Positions 46,898 through 57,818 are shown, counted from the first letter of the stretch. The stretch: 64,000 nucleotides of DNA from Ancylostoma caninum (GCA_037903475.1 JBAJFG010000002.1:4623001-4687000), one strand, 5' to 3'. A program made the numbers and translations. Notes: generated by a model not told the origin, from the letters alone.

Positions 46898-48132
46898 ATG
46901 ACGTCAAATGGATTCAAGAATAAGGCTACGGCCTACGCGGGAGTCGACGCCCACTCGCGGGGCCCGGTGAGTGTGGACAATAACATGCGAGGGTCCTCGA
47001 TGCTTTGCCAACGGCGGCATCGGGGGGCAAGCAGGCGAGTCGTTAAGGATAACAACGTAACCAATACGCGTATTGCTACTTTGAACGTCGGCACGTTGAC
47101 GGGCCGTTCATGTGAACTGGCAGCAGCACTGCAGCGCCGTCGAATCGACTTGTGCGCGGTGCAGGAGACGAGGTGGTCTGGCAGCAAATCCAAGGACATC
47201 GTGTGCGGATTCAAAATCGTCTACAGTGGTAGTCGAGGTACAAGAAATGGTGTCGGCATCATTGTCTCCGAACGGTTCAGAGATTACATAGCAGGTGTAA
47301 AGCGTTTTGACGACCGTCTTATGAAGATTGTTGTCGTCACGTTAGAAAGACGCATCCACTTCTTCTCGGCATACGCCCCGCAGACTGGATGTTCAGATCG
47401 AGCCAAAGACGACTTCTGGGCGCTGATTGATGAGAGGACTGCTGCAGTACCACCAGAAGATACGGTCATTATTGCAGGCTACTTGAATGGTCACGTAGGA
47501 GTGACGAAGGACGGATACAGATGCCACGGCGGCTTCGGATACGGGGTACGTAACGAGGATGGCGAGCTCATTCTCGATTACGCTGAGTCTCATAACCTTG
47601 TTATAACGAACACGAGATTTCGGAAGCGACCATCCCACCTCGTCTCCTTCTACAGCGGCAGCAACAAGACACAGATCGACTACGTGCTTATGAGGTATCA
47701 AGACCAGAAGCTCGTCACGGATGCAAAAGTCGTACCGTATGAGACGGTCGCGTCGCAACACCGGCCGCTAATATGCACAATGAAAATCACGCCGCCAAAC
47801 AAGAAGCGCGTCGAACGATGTGGGCCGGCTCAAATGTGGAGATTAAGAGAGGAAGAAATGGCAGTCATCTCTCACATTCAGTTACCACCCATCACGAACG
47901 TCGACGAAGCATGGCAAAGGTAACTGATGCTGTCCTCGCAACTGCTCGCTCCGAACTCGGCACGACCAAACCTGATCGACGGAAGATTGACAGGAAGCCT
48001 TGGCTGTGGACGGAGGAAGTGAGGGCGAAAGTTCGCGAAAAGAAGCGGCTATATCACCCCTTCCTTGACAATAAAACGACAGACAACTGGAGCAGTACCG
48101 CAAAGCGAAAAGGGCTGCTAAGAAGGCTGTAG
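46898..48132 (+). pseudogene. RTE endonuclease region (frameshifted)
   Basis: Open from 46898 to 47923 with TLNVGTLTGRSCE, CAVQETRWSGS (catalytic E), FFSAYAPQTG, IIAGYLNGHVG and SQHRPLICTM (catalytic H). The family GDLNGH motif reads GYLNGH here, so a catalytic Asp is changed to Tyr. After VDEAWQR the frame shifts and the linker (DRRKIDRKPWLWTEEV) continues in another frame to 48132. An APE-type nickase by family; this copy would be inactive. Confidence 0.87.
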
Positions 48133-48167
48133 CCGCAGCGAAGGCGGCTCATTAAGTCTTTAAGAAG

Positions 48168-49870
48168 TTAGACTCGAGGGACGGTGAGCGCTTCATCTAT
48201 CGACTCGCGAAATCGCGTCAGCGCCAAGCAGACGACGTCGAGAAGTTTCACGGCGTCAACGACAAGCAAGGCCACCTCCTGATGAATCACAAGAAGGTGG
48301 TGCAACGACGAAGGGATTATTTTGAGAAGGTCTCGATGGAAGAATTTGCCCACCGATCTGTCCAAGAAGCTCCGCCCACCTTCGGACCAGTGCAGCCGAT
48401 CACCATCGAAGAAACCATGTATGCACTAAGCGAATGAAGCCAGGCAAAGCGATTGGTCCAGGTGATATGGCAGCGGAATTGTGGAGGTCGCAGTGGTGGA
48501 ACTCCGCTGATTGGTTAACGAAATTTTTTAATCTAGTCATAGCGGAGAAGAAGGTGCTCGTGGACTGGCAGCGAAGCACTACCATCCCAATCTGGAAGGG
48601 CAAGGGTAGCCCCGCTGACTGCGCGAACTATTGACCAATCCGTCTGTTGTCGCATACCATGATAATCTTCGAACGCATCATTGATCGCCGGATTCGCGAA
48701 ATCGTCCAGCTATCTCACAACCAATGCGGCTTTGTATCCGGATGCGGCACTACCGATGCCATCCACGCCGCCCTTCTCCTGATCGATAAGCATCGTGAAA
48801 AGAAAAGACCATTGCACCTAGCTTTCCTAGATCTGGAGAAGGCCTTTGACCGCGTCCCCCACGAAGTCATTTGGTATGCTCTGCGGCTCCACTGCATTCC
48901 CGAAGAGCTGATCGAATGGGTGCGGATTCTTTACGCCGATCACAGGAGTAAAGTGCAGGCGGCCGCGGGTACATCGACGGAGTTCCCCATAACCGTGGGC
49001 GTACACCAAGGCTCAGCCCTTTCCCCGCTTCTTTTCATCGTAGTTATGGATGCCATCACGAAGGAGCTTCACAGACCAGCGCCGTGGACGCTGCTGTACG
49101 CGGATGACGTAATGCTTGCATCCGAAGACAAGGGTGAACTTGAACGGCAGACGCAAGCGTGGAGTGACCAGCATACACGGTTCGGCCTCAGCCTCAACGT
49201 TAAGAAGACCGAGTATTTGACCACCGACGAACACGAGTCCGGCACTATCAAAGACAATGGCACGAATCTTTCGCGAGCCGCTACGTTCAAATACCTCGGC
49301 TCAGTGTTTTCATCAGACGGCAGCCCCATCCATGAGATCACCGCACGCGTCGCCGCTGCGTGGTTGAAGTGGCGCTCGCTGACTGGTGTGCTGTGCGACA
49401 AGGACATACCAGACCGGCCAAAGTCGAAGATCTACCGTACCGTGGTACGTCCTGTCGCGCTGTATGGTGCCGAGTGCTGGCCCATCACTGAGGAAATGGA
49501 ACGCTGAATCATTGTCACTGAGATGAGGATGCTGCGGTGGATGGGTGGCATTACGCAGCTAGATCGCATATGCAACCAGGACATACGACAGCGTTTTGGG
49601 GTGGCTGCGATAGCCGACAAGCTCCGCGAGGCGCGTCTGCTATGGTTTGGTCACGTTCTTCGCGCTGATGGCGACAAAGTCTGTAGGATTGGCTTCGACG
49701 TAGAGGTACCAGGAAAGCGGCCTAAAGGGCGACCAAAGCAACGATGGCTTGACACCCTATACGGTGACCTCAAGACGGCTGGGACTAATCCCGACCAAGC
49801 GACAACAAAGCACTCTGGCGTCAAAGGATCAGCAAAGCGGACCCCGCTGCGAGACGGAAAAAACGCCAAG

Positions 49871-49903
<33 letters not shown>
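48168..49903 (+). pseudogene. RTE reverse transcriptase (several breaks)
   Basis: RT pieces in order are EKFHGVNDKQGHL (48240 on), KPGKAIGPGDMAAELWRSQ, LDLEKAFDRVPHEVIWYALR, GVHQGSALSPLLFIVVMD, catalytic LLYADDVMLASED, LNVKKTEYL, and the C-terminal MLRWMGGITQLDRICNQ and GKRPKGRPKQRW. Breaks include a frame change near 48437, a stop after SPADCANY (about 48632) and a stop after EEMER (49507). It retains the full C-terminal tail that copy 1 has lost to a frameshift. Confidence 0.88.
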
Positions 49904-49904
<1 letters not shown>

Positions 49905-49914
49905 CCATCCAGAT
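49901..49914. repeat. Target-site duplication, right side of RTE copy 2
   Basis: TAAGCCATCCAGAT, exact copy of 46445-46458, directly after the AAG-repeat tail. Confidence 0.93.
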
Positions 49915-50380
49915 GTTCTTGTATCCTAACCCAAGTGGTCTGCCGGTCTCACCTATACACTGTCCCCCGCATATTTTGCAGCTTATAAGATGAATGGCCC
50001 CTGATGTCGCGCAGTCACCTGTTCGCCCGGCTGGGCAAATTATGCAGTTTCTGGTCTTCCACAAGGATCATAGGCACGACTACTTACTAGTGTTTGCTTG
50101 AGTTTATAGGTGGTATCTCTACGACTCTCAGAGAGTCTTCTAGACCTGACCTATGCACGCATGCTTTTATGGCCTTGCTGAAATGGTCCGAAATGAATGA
50201 TAGACAGAGGGGTATTTTTCTCTGTCCTTCCAATGCAGGTGAGTTTAGCCGGATACGGCCATGTCTCGATATGAACGAGTTGTTAATGGGGTAACCGTTA
50301 GATTGCGCTATTTGGAAGACCATGTCTGCTGAATCGGCTTTCAATCTGTTCCATGTTCGACTGTCCTTGAATCTTGGCAT
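49915..50380 (-). pseudogene. PLE connector and GIY-YIG endonuclease, N-terminal part
   Basis: The minus strand reads MPRFKDSRTWNRLKADSADM, then NGYPINNSFISRHGR and RKIPLCLSFISDHFSKAIK. After a frame break it continues NCIICPAGRTGDCATSGAIH and LISCKICGGQCIGETGRPLG. The C-x-x-C...C-x-x-C plus IGETGRPL pattern is the Cys-containing GIY-YIG domain of Penelope-like elements, which cuts DNA to prime reverse transcription. The domain is interrupted after GLGYKNIWMAY by the RTE insertion. Confidence 0.75.
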
Positions 50381-50390
50381 TATGAATTCA

Positions 50391-50790
50391 AACTTGTACA
50401 GTACTTGTTACAGCTGCTCTCGGCCAATATAGTTAATCAGATACTTTTATTCGTCAGTCCAAAAGGCCTACGTTTTGGCGATATCGCCTTTGTCAGAGCC
50501 TGAATAAGTCTCGTGTACAAAAGGCCTACCCTCTCAAACGCCTCATCCTTATACAGAAGTTATTCACTCAGTCAGTTACCCAAGATTGAAGGCGGAATAC
50601 AGGCTGGTCAGTGCTCACCTCGGCAGTCGACGATGTTGGTGCCACACAGACCGCTAATGGCGAGACTGTACTCCCAATGGTCTTTATATGTGCAGTATCT
50701 TAACAAGGCCTTTTGGACTGACGAATAAAAGTATCTGATTAACAATCTTGGCCGAGGACAGCTGTAACAAGTCTGTACAAGTTTCAATCT
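50391..50790. repeat. Inverted-repeat insert within the PLE
   Basis: Arms 50394-50472 and 50706-50786 are reverse complements over about 80 bp (CAAACTTGTACAG...TCAGTCCAAAAGGCC). Between them lies another CTCTGAC-AAGGCGAT-ATCGCC-AAAACGT motif like those at the PLE ends. It separates the RT remnant from the GIY-YIG part. I read it as a nested PLE-terminus-derived insertion or a complex internal terminal repeat. Confidence 0.55.
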
Positions 50791-51063
50791 GTCATCCGAA
50801 GAAACCGTTCTAGTCGCCTGGATCATGTCAGCAATAATGCCGCGTCTTGTCTTAATTGGGTGGGGCGAGAGGTAATGGGTAAGAATATTTTTGTTTCTTG
50901 GTTTCCTGTACCACCTAGTTCTATAGTCCCCGTTAGCTAAACATACCTGTACGTTGAGGAAAGCTAGCCAGTTTCCCTTGGGCTTTTCCCGGTGTTCTTT
51001 ACTTTCCGGGCTCTGACGAAGGCGAGTAAGCCGAAACGTTAGCCGAATAAAGTGCTGTATCAA
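50790..51063 (-). pseudogene. PLE reverse transcriptase, C-terminal remnant
   Basis: The minus strand encodes LAFLNVQVCLANGDYRTRWY, RKPRNKNILTHYLSPHP and IKTRRGIIADMIQ. These match the Penelope RT block F-L-N/D-V...Y-R-K-P-T...S-x-H-P...K. The catalytic fingers and palm lie upstream in the family and are missing here, so the copy is 5'-truncated. Confidence 0.72.
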
Positions 51064-51379
51064 TCTTGGTTACGGCTCAGAAGTAAGAAACGGGAAACTA
51101 TCTGTGATTATTTCGCAGATTCAGAGTGGAATGGTCCTCACTACTAAGCATGATTGGTATCGATTGAGATCGGTCGTGTCTCGCAGTGAAAGTCTGGGTT
51201 TTGTAGCAAGAATTCATGAACTATTGGGCTACTGAAATCTCGTACCCGCCCATCATTCGCATGGGCGGTGGAGCATACTATAGCAGTCCGGATCCGCTCA
51301 CGCACACAGTACCAAGAATCGGCACTACATATTCTTCTAGTTCAGCCCCGAATTTCGAAGTTTTTCACCTTTGCCCAAC

Positions 51380-51800
51380 TTCGCTTATGCGGTTTATTTG
51401 AGCTGCTGAACACGAAGAACGTATCCGTTCTCTATGTAACTTCGTTTTTGTAGGGCTTCGGTAGGTATACTGTTGATAGGAAATCTCACGGAAACCCCTC
51501 AAATTTTGCATAGAGAGGTTCTTTTGGGCACTGATCACGAATATTGTATCCACTTTGTACCGTATCCCCATTTTCGTAGGGATATGGTAGGTATACGATA
51601 GGAAATCTAGGGCAAGTACAGATTTCTGAAGGAAAACGAAGGAGACATGCAAAATAGTAGTGGTGTTCGTGATCAGCGCCTGAAACAACCCCTACATGCA
51701 AAATTTGAAAGGATTCCGTAGGTTACCTTCTCCACAGAATACCCTACAAAAACGGAGTTACAGTATTCGTATGCAGCACCTCTAATACCCCCCCCCCCCT
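51380..51800. repeat. Dispersed inverted-repeat family, copy 2; C12 run
   Basis: Shares GCGGTTTATTTGAG-TGCTGAACACG and TTTTTGTAGGG/CCCTACAAAAA inverted pieces with 980-1160. GGTAGGTATAC recurs within the block. A run of 12 C is at 51788-51799. Flanking DNA (51111-51379 and 51801-52236) shows no gene. Confidence 0.4.
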
Positions 51801-52236
51801 ACGCGAAGTCTGCGCGAAAAATATCTTAAAATTCTAGGGCAAAATTTAAAAAAAATAGGGCAGAACTAGGCGAATAGTGTCCCAAGAATCGATCGTGTCT
51901 AATTTCCCTATGTGCAGAGTTTCAAGCGATTCTGTAAATAGCCGGTTTTACAGTCACCCGAAGTCGAGTATTACGGTGCAGAATGAATGTGATTTCTGTG
52001 ATCAGCACTCCAGTTAATCGCATCGGCAAATTTTGAACGGGAACCAGGATTCTAAGAACTTTGGTGGAGAATAGCCTTCTCTTCAACAAAAAAAAACATT
52101 CTGCTACTGTTGAGAAATAAACCAGCAGTAACGGCCCTTGTCTGCAAAGAAGATCTCAAAATCATCTATGACATATATACTGCTTGAAAGGAAGTAGTAA
52201 GTAATCAGAAGCTACATATTTAGGTCATAACACGCA

Positions 52237-52959
52237 ATGCTCAATCTTCAGCTGCTCCTAATTCTCGCCGGATCAACAGCGATAAATCAAGGAGTATATG
52301 GACAAGTGTATGAAAAACTGCCAGCCTTTCTCAAAAGTAAGCCATGATTTCTCCTCAAACAATTTGGCGGGACATTTTCGGGTGGTTCAAAAATGCAGAG
52401 GGCATGCGTTTGGCCTGACATTATCTGAAAAGACATGTTCATTTCATTCCCACTTGGAAAAGATACTAGGAGGTTGGATAACTCGTAACAAAATGTATAT
52501 CATCATATGCATTTTGTGGTGCTAATCTCAGTCCCGTTTTCCCTTTTACTGCGGAGTCCTCTGTGAAGAGTTACGGGAGATTATTCCAGCATGCCCAAGG
52601 CAGCCAAAATTTTGGCTTCCTGGATGTACTTTCTGTATGTGAGGAAGTTCTAGAAACATAAATTAGTTTCGATCATTGACAAACTAGAAATAGTTGTCAA
52701 ACTTGTCATAATCGGAACAATGAAACAGATTGGTTAATTTCTAGGAGAATATTACATGAATCTCATATTAGGCCCGTCTCGATCAGGCGAAATTATGCCA
52801 CGGAGCTATTCAAGAAGAGCTCCGCAGCAGACAAGGAAAACGACTTTGAGATCAGCATCACAAACTGTATATGACCGTATACACAGTCGCCGTCAAAAAG
52901 ATATGATCAGTGGTACTGTTGAAGAAGGAACTTTTCATTATAACTTAACTTGGGATTGA
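52237..52959 (+). CDS. Predicted small secreted protein (2 exons, 104 residues)
   Basis: Exon 1 is 52237-52336 and exon 2 is 52745-52959. The donor AAAA/GTAAGC and acceptor TTTCTAG/GAG join in phase (FLK-R-EYYMN). The N-terminus MLNLQLLLILAGSTAINQG is a good signal peptide with a likely cut after the small residues near 14-19. The mature part is basic and Ser/Thr/Gln-rich (RSYSRRAPQQTRKTTLRSAS, HSRRQKDMISGTVEEG) and ends FHYNLTWD, with one possible N-glycosylation site (NLT). The family is unknown. Paired basics (RR) could be processing sites. A further small exon in the 408-bp intron cannot be excluded. The start is the only ATG before the hydrophobic stretch. Confidence 0.5.
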
Positions 52960-53740
52960 GCTATTCGGCCGAAATTTTAGGATTTGAGGAGGAGGATCGT
53001 TGTACATTTCCTCTGCGCTGCGTAGCATTGAAGCAAACTGCTTTCAAACATACTCTCGCGTTCCACGTCCATATTCATCATTTTCATCAACACGATAGTT
53101 CCTCATTTGTATCGCTCCATTTCGATTCGAAGAGGAGTTATTCCAAATCGTATATTGAGTGAGCAATTTGCTGCAATAGTCGTGTTCTTTAGTTAACCCC
53201 TTTACATGGAAAACTGGGCTTACCAAAAAGTGCAGAAAAGTTAGAAAAAAAGAGTTTTCAATAATTTCGAACAAAACACAACCGTTCCGACGGAGAATAT
53301 CCCTATGATATTGACCACTAACAACTATTCTGATTTTTTTAGACACAATAAGACGGACTTTTTGTTAATTTCGACAAGTTGTTTTGGTTCACGATTTGAG
53401 CAGCAAAGGAAAGTGCAGCAGTGACATATGGTGGAAAAAAGTAGAAAAAAGTTCATATGCCTAATCTGCATTAACTCTCCATTTTTCTTGGAAGCTGGTA
53501 GTGAATATACTGAACGGAATCAGGGAAAACCGAGGAAATTGATGTTTAAGCTTAGTAAAGCCACTAAAATAGAGTTTTTTTCCGGATAAGCAACTATTAG
53601 GAAGCACCCATAGAGCTTCAACACATATCCTAATTTCATTTGGAAAGCTCAATACAGAAGTGAGTTATAGCAAAAAATCCTCTTGTCAAAATGACGCTGG
53701 TCATTATTTTTAGCCGCGACTGTGTTTCATAACTAGTTGT
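52960..53740. other. No gene recognised
   Basis: AT-rich DNA following the putative secreted-protein gene. No clear polyadenylation signal was assigned and no other exon is supported. Confidence 0.35.
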
Positions 53741-53749
53741 TGGGGTCGC

Positions 53750-53855
53750 GGATGAGCGGATACGAGATTTTTCACGACCCGGATAACGGTGCGGATAACG
53801 GATAGGCCAAAAACGACCGGATAACGGATACCAGATAACTGATAACGGATAAGTG
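53750..53855. repeat. CGGATAAC-rich short repeat, block 1
   Basis: Irregular repeats of CGGATAACGG and GATAGGCC-AAAA-ACG. The phrase GGTGCGGATAA-GGATAGGCCAAAA recurs in the block at 56740-56815. Confidence 0.65.
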
Positions 53856-54090
53856 TTAAGATAATACAAGGCACCATCTTCTACTATTATACTATTACAG
53901 TAATATCAAGAATAATATTAATATTTTATTGATACTAATATCTATCTATTAGGTTGTAACATAAGTTTCCGGTGTTTTCGCACAGGCATTTTCGAAGTCT
54001 TCTAATAAATGAATACCGATCAGATTTCGCTCATGTCTAGATACCATTTTAAAGCGATGATCCCTCGAACATTCTGGGAAGTAAGAACTA

Positions 54091-55160
54091 TTAGGTTGTT
54101 GCAAAAATAATGCGCATTTTCATGCCTTCGATTCCGAACCCCATAACTCATTTCAAAATCGATCTTTTCAAAAGGGCTTAGAAGTGTTGCAATCCGTAAA
54201 TCTTTGCAAATAAAATAGAGGTTCTGCGATTACCATACCACTCGAATAGGGCCTTCTAACGTCGACGAACTTCCTGGAAGCAATTTCGGTATCCCTTTAG
54301 TCTCCAAGAGAATTCTTCTAGAAGAAGTCGTCCAAATTTTTCCGGAAGTGGTAGTTAATGAGCGAGAGATTTGCTGATTATGATATATGAGCTTCCTAGC
54401 CTGATTGCTCCAGCCTACAGTGGATCCGGAGTGCGAGATATGGATGGAGAGTGCTGTGTAAGAGTGTGAAATCCATTTTATTGAGTAACGTTGCGCTCAC
54501 ACAGTGGAGCTCCTCAATTATTTTATTTATATATTGGAAGTGCTTCTCAAATGAAGAAAAGCAAATGGGCTGTAGCAGCCATTTTTGCAGCAGGTCACTA
54601 CAAAGTAGCCTAAGCCTTAATTTGGTGTTGCTTCCGTTTCTGACAGTGTTTCGGTGCTTCTTCCTCGTGCAACTGTTGAGCAATGCACATCATTTTGTCT
54701 GTTCTGCAAAACCAAAAATGTTGTTTTGAATGGGTGCTCATTGATTATTGTCATTAGTTGGGGGTCCCAAACCCCAGGAAGACCTATGCGACATTCCTTA
54801 TTTTCGGAGCAAGGCACACCACGTCGAAAAAATCCGGAGGCAGCTTCGCGGCATGCATTTGTTCACACTTCCTTCGCCAAAACTATGGTGCTATTCCCCG
54901 CTGTTCCTGCTGCAATTACGACGAGTTTTAGATCGCTGAAGTGATTTTGACAAAAAATTTGTTTTGGCGTATTTTGTTCAAGAACTAAAAATTCGCCGAA
55001 AACGTGAATTGCGTTCGAAGTGCATGGGATTTTCGAAAAGGCCATAAAATTTGCTACAAAACCATATACAACTTCTATTAGTGGTTATAGGAAGTACTGG
55101 AAGTTTTCTGCACCGAAGATGAAGCAACGAAAAACGCGCATTATTTTTGCACCAACCTAA
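54091..55160 (-). mobile_element. Nested mariner transposon (dead)
   Basis: Inverted ends TTAGGTTGTTGCAAAAATAA and, from the right, TTAGGTTGGTGCAAAAATAA match over about 30 bp and are flanked by TA (54089-54090, 55161-55162). Length is 1070 bp. The minus strand keeps eroded mariner transposase pieces. It lies wholly inside another TA-inserted element with related tips. Confidence 0.8.
54250..54820 (-). pseudogene. Mariner transposase relic
   Basis: The minus-strand frame 54683-54396 contains INKIIEELHCVSATLLNKMD and FTLLHSTLHPYLALRI. The latter corresponds to the mariner block L-L-H-D-N-A-R-P-H-V-A around the second catalytic Asp (here lost). DLSLINYHFRK follows after stops, like the S-P-D-L-x-x-x-D-Y-H-x-F block. 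Heavily mutated. Confidence 0.6.
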
Positions 55161-55877
55161 TATTTTTGCGTCTTATTTTGAAGATGTAATTAACTTCCGA
55201 GTGAACCCTTCAAGTATGCAAATTCGGTAACTGCATTTGCATGAATAATTCTGCCAACGTCGCATGACAGTAATAAAATTCGGGTGGACTAATCTCGAGG
55301 CCATTCTTATTCTCCGTGGTACTTTGCGGTCTCAGGCAGTGGCGCCAATCTTGGTAACCCAAAATTTCGATTATGCCGTTTTTCTCTCCCGAATTGGAGC
55401 GAATTGAAGTGGGATTTTTTTCCACTGTGACAGAGAATATCGACTTTGAGGACTGGTCGTTCATGGCAAGTTCCGAGCGTTCTGTGGAAATCACACCATT
55501 TTGCCATACCGCAGAGGGCGCCTTAATTTTTTTGATCGAACTCCCCGGAAAGGCGAAGAGAGCAACTTTCAGTTACGTACGCATTATGTACCGTAAATCT
55601 AGCAATAACCGTGTGCCGATGACCAGATCACGGGGATGTCTATTGAGCGAGAACTGATTTGCCAAATTCAGTGACCCCTAGCACTTCCGACTCAGTTCTT
55701 TGCCTCACAGGCCTTGGATTTTTGAAGCAGGGGAGTCGAGATCCTGCTGTAAAAACGGCAAAAGACTAGCCACTGTTGTGGTCCATACTTCGAGTGTCAT
55801 CTTTCGTTACATGTTTTTTTATAAAATTTTTCCATCGAAAATTTCAAAACAGCGGAAAATTATGTTACAACCTAATA

Positions 55878-57295
55878 ATATGTATGAAAAATTATGAAAG
55901 GGACATACGACCTGAATATCGTGAACGGAAATTAGCCCTAGTTCTTCTTCTCGTTAATCACCAAATCCGCCATTCTCAAAACGACGCTGAGCATGGCGCA
56001 ATCATAAGGAGAAATAAATATAATATCTAGGTTTCACGAAAACAACAGTAATACTTAGATATTCGATAACTCGATTGGCACACTAGTTGTATAAGATGAT
56101 GCGTGACCAGGGCGTCTTCAATATAAAGATCCCCATAACGAACTCTGGTCCTTACACGGTTTCTTCTTTAGATCTTTAGATCCTTTGACGACAACATGAC
56201 AAAGTTGTTTTTTTGGGGAGGGGGAGGGGGTGGGGTCACATAGGCTGATGCTTTGCTCCATATATCTTTTATAGAGTTCTGGTAAACCGTCTAGTGCTGA
56301 CTGAATTATATGGTCATATTCACTCCTAAACACTATCAGTGAATAGATCCAAAAATTGGTAAAAACAGTACGGTTAAATGAGTAGTCAAAACTCGCGAGC
56401 AAGAGCGCACCACTCATCTGTAAGTTGTGAGGTCATCAACTTCAACTTTGTCAGAGGTCACAACAGTAGTCAGCATTGTTGATAATCTTACAGAAAAACA
56501 ATGGTTCTGAGGTTATTGCGTCGATTGTCGGAGAACCCAGAAAACCTTTCTAGACGAGTAAAAATCTGTATTACCTTCTCCTACATCGATTCCAGACTAA
56601 AAATCACATTTGACGGAAAATGAACTAGATCATGTGATACGATGGGCTCTTGAAATGGAAGCTCTCCTCTGTTCGGAGCGTGCGAAACGAATCTACCTAC
56701 TATTATTGGCCTTATCCGCATCGTTATGCGGCATCAAAGGCCCGGATAACGGTGCGGATAAGGGATAGGCCAAAACCTACGGATAACGGTAAAACGGTTA
56801 ACCGGATACGAACAATCCGCTAATTCCTGGTCTCCAAATAACCTTCCGTAGTCAGCTGGACGTTCAGCCATCGACTCATGACTATAGGAAATCATATGTA
56901 GTGAACGTATAATATGTACATGGTATGTGTGTCAAAAAGGCAATTACGTGAGCAGAATAGGGAGAAGCTGACTCCTAAAGCATTGGGCAGACAGGTGAGA
57001 TGTTAGCCTTTGCGGCATAACCTGCTGCTCCAGAAATTCGCCCACTCTTCACATCGAGCCTCGCTTATTCAAGGTTGAGGTGAGCAAGCTAGAGACTTCG
57101 ATCGCAATGCAGAAGTCCTGCGATTGCGAGTCCAAAATGGGAACGATACATAATCACTATTTTGAATTTTTCCACCTTTCCGTGTTGAGTATAATAAAAT
57201 CAAACTTGGCTAGAGAATCAATTTTGCAATTGCGAATCTTTGAGAAAATAAAACAGCATTTTGGAATTCTTCTATTTGAACACTAAAAAAGTGTT
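55878..57295. other. Intervening DNA before the tRNA array; CGGATAAC block 2
   Basis: A G-rich tract lies at 56215-56236. A second CGGATAAC-type block at 56740-56815 repeats the phrase seen at 53750-53855. A minus frame near 56325-56240 (SEYDHIIQSALDGLPELYKR) looks exon-like but has no usable donor. No gene is supported. Confidence 0.35.
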
Positions 57296-57369
57296 TGCCG
57301 CCAGCAGGGGTCGAACCTGCGACCTTGGGCTTATTAGACCCACGCTCTAACCGACTGAGCTATGGCGGC
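57296..57369 (-). tRNA. tRNA-Ile(AAU), copy 1
   Basis: All arms pair: acceptor GCCGCCA/TGGCGGC, D-stem GCTC/GAGC, anticodon stem TGGGT/GCCCA, T-stem GCAGG/CCTGC, discriminator A. The anticodon loop CTAATAA gives anticodon AAU, normally read with A34 edited to inosine for AUU/AUC/AUA. No intron. A- and B-box promoters (TAGCTCAGTCGG, GGTTCGACC) are internal. Its terminator is a T6 run (CACTTTTTTAG), longer than in the other copies; it is the last unit at the left edge. Confidence 0.95.
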
Positions 57370-57554
57370 ACGTGGACTTCCGAAGGGTGGGCACCAAAAA
57401 TCGATTATTTAAACACATTCTTTGTTTAAATTTTGTTCCCCAGCCGAAAGGCATCTACCACAAAAACTTCCTTGAAAGATGATGGCCACCATTTTCTTCT
57501 GAGCACCGGCATCCTCATAGTGCTCGAGCACAAGGATTCAACGTTGCAAAAGTT

Positions 57555-57628
57555 TGCCGCCAGCAGGGGTCGAACCTGCGACCTTGGGCTTATTAGACCC
57601 ACGCTCTAACCGACTGAGCTATGGCGGC
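57555..57628 (-). tRNA. tRNA-Ile(AAU), copy 2
   Basis: Identical in sequence to copy 1. Terminator TTTT four nt after the 3' end. Confidence 0.95.
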
Positions 57629-57818
57629 ACGTGGCTTTCCGAAGGGTGGGCACCAAAAATCGATTATTTTATCACATTCCTGGTCTGAATTTGTCCGCCA
57701 GTCTGAACACAGCTACTTTAGCTGTCCGCTGTCGACCTTCAATCGCGGAAAGGCATCTACCACAAAAACTTCCTTGAAAGGATTCAACGTTGCACAAGGA
57801 TTCAACGTTGCAAAAGTT

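Larger units (their letters stand above)
46459..49900 (+). mobile_element. RTE-clade LINE, copy 2 (3.4 kb, complete ends)
   Basis: Same family as 18682-22092 in the other orientation. It starts at CCACAGATCTCCC and ends in an (AAG)n tail at 49871-49900. It is bracketed by a 14-bp target-site duplication (46445-46458, 49901-49914; 15 bp if the preceding G is counted). Endonuclease and RT are both present but broken by frameshifts and stops. It landed inside the PLE endonuclease, so it is younger than the PLE. Confidence 0.93.
45734..51110 (-). mobile_element. Penelope-like element (PLE), truncated and split by an RTE LINE
   Basis: On the minus strand, PLE-type RT C-terminal and GIY-YIG sequences run from 51063 to 49915 and resume at 46458 after a 3.4-kb RTE insertion. 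About 100-bp terminal segments at 45915-46010 (minus) and 50995-51100 (plus) are inverted copies of each other (shared CTCTGACGAAGGCGAGTAAG and CTTGGTTACGGCTCAGA). This fits the inverted terminal repeats PLEs often carry. Two MPRF-x-x-x-RTWN peptides (about 50380 and 45898, both minus) suggest parts of two copies. It lacks most of the RT and is dead. Confidence 0.72.
53949..55875. mobile_element. Outer mariner-like element (TTAGGTTGTAACATAA ends)
   Basis: Inverted ends TTAGGTTGTAACATAA-TTTCCG-TGTTTT (two differences over about 30 bp) are flanked by TA at 53947-53948 and 55876-55877. A second mariner (54091-55160) sits 142 bp inside its left end. Without that insert the element would be about 855 bp. 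A 94-codon frame at 55373-55657 (plus) shows no known domain, so the outer element is probably non-autonomous. Confidence 0.7.

Noticed and set aside
56240..56325. Exon-like minus-strand stretch SEYDHIIQSALDGLPELYKR
   Set aside because: The acceptor is reasonable but there is no acceptable donor and no neighbouring exon.
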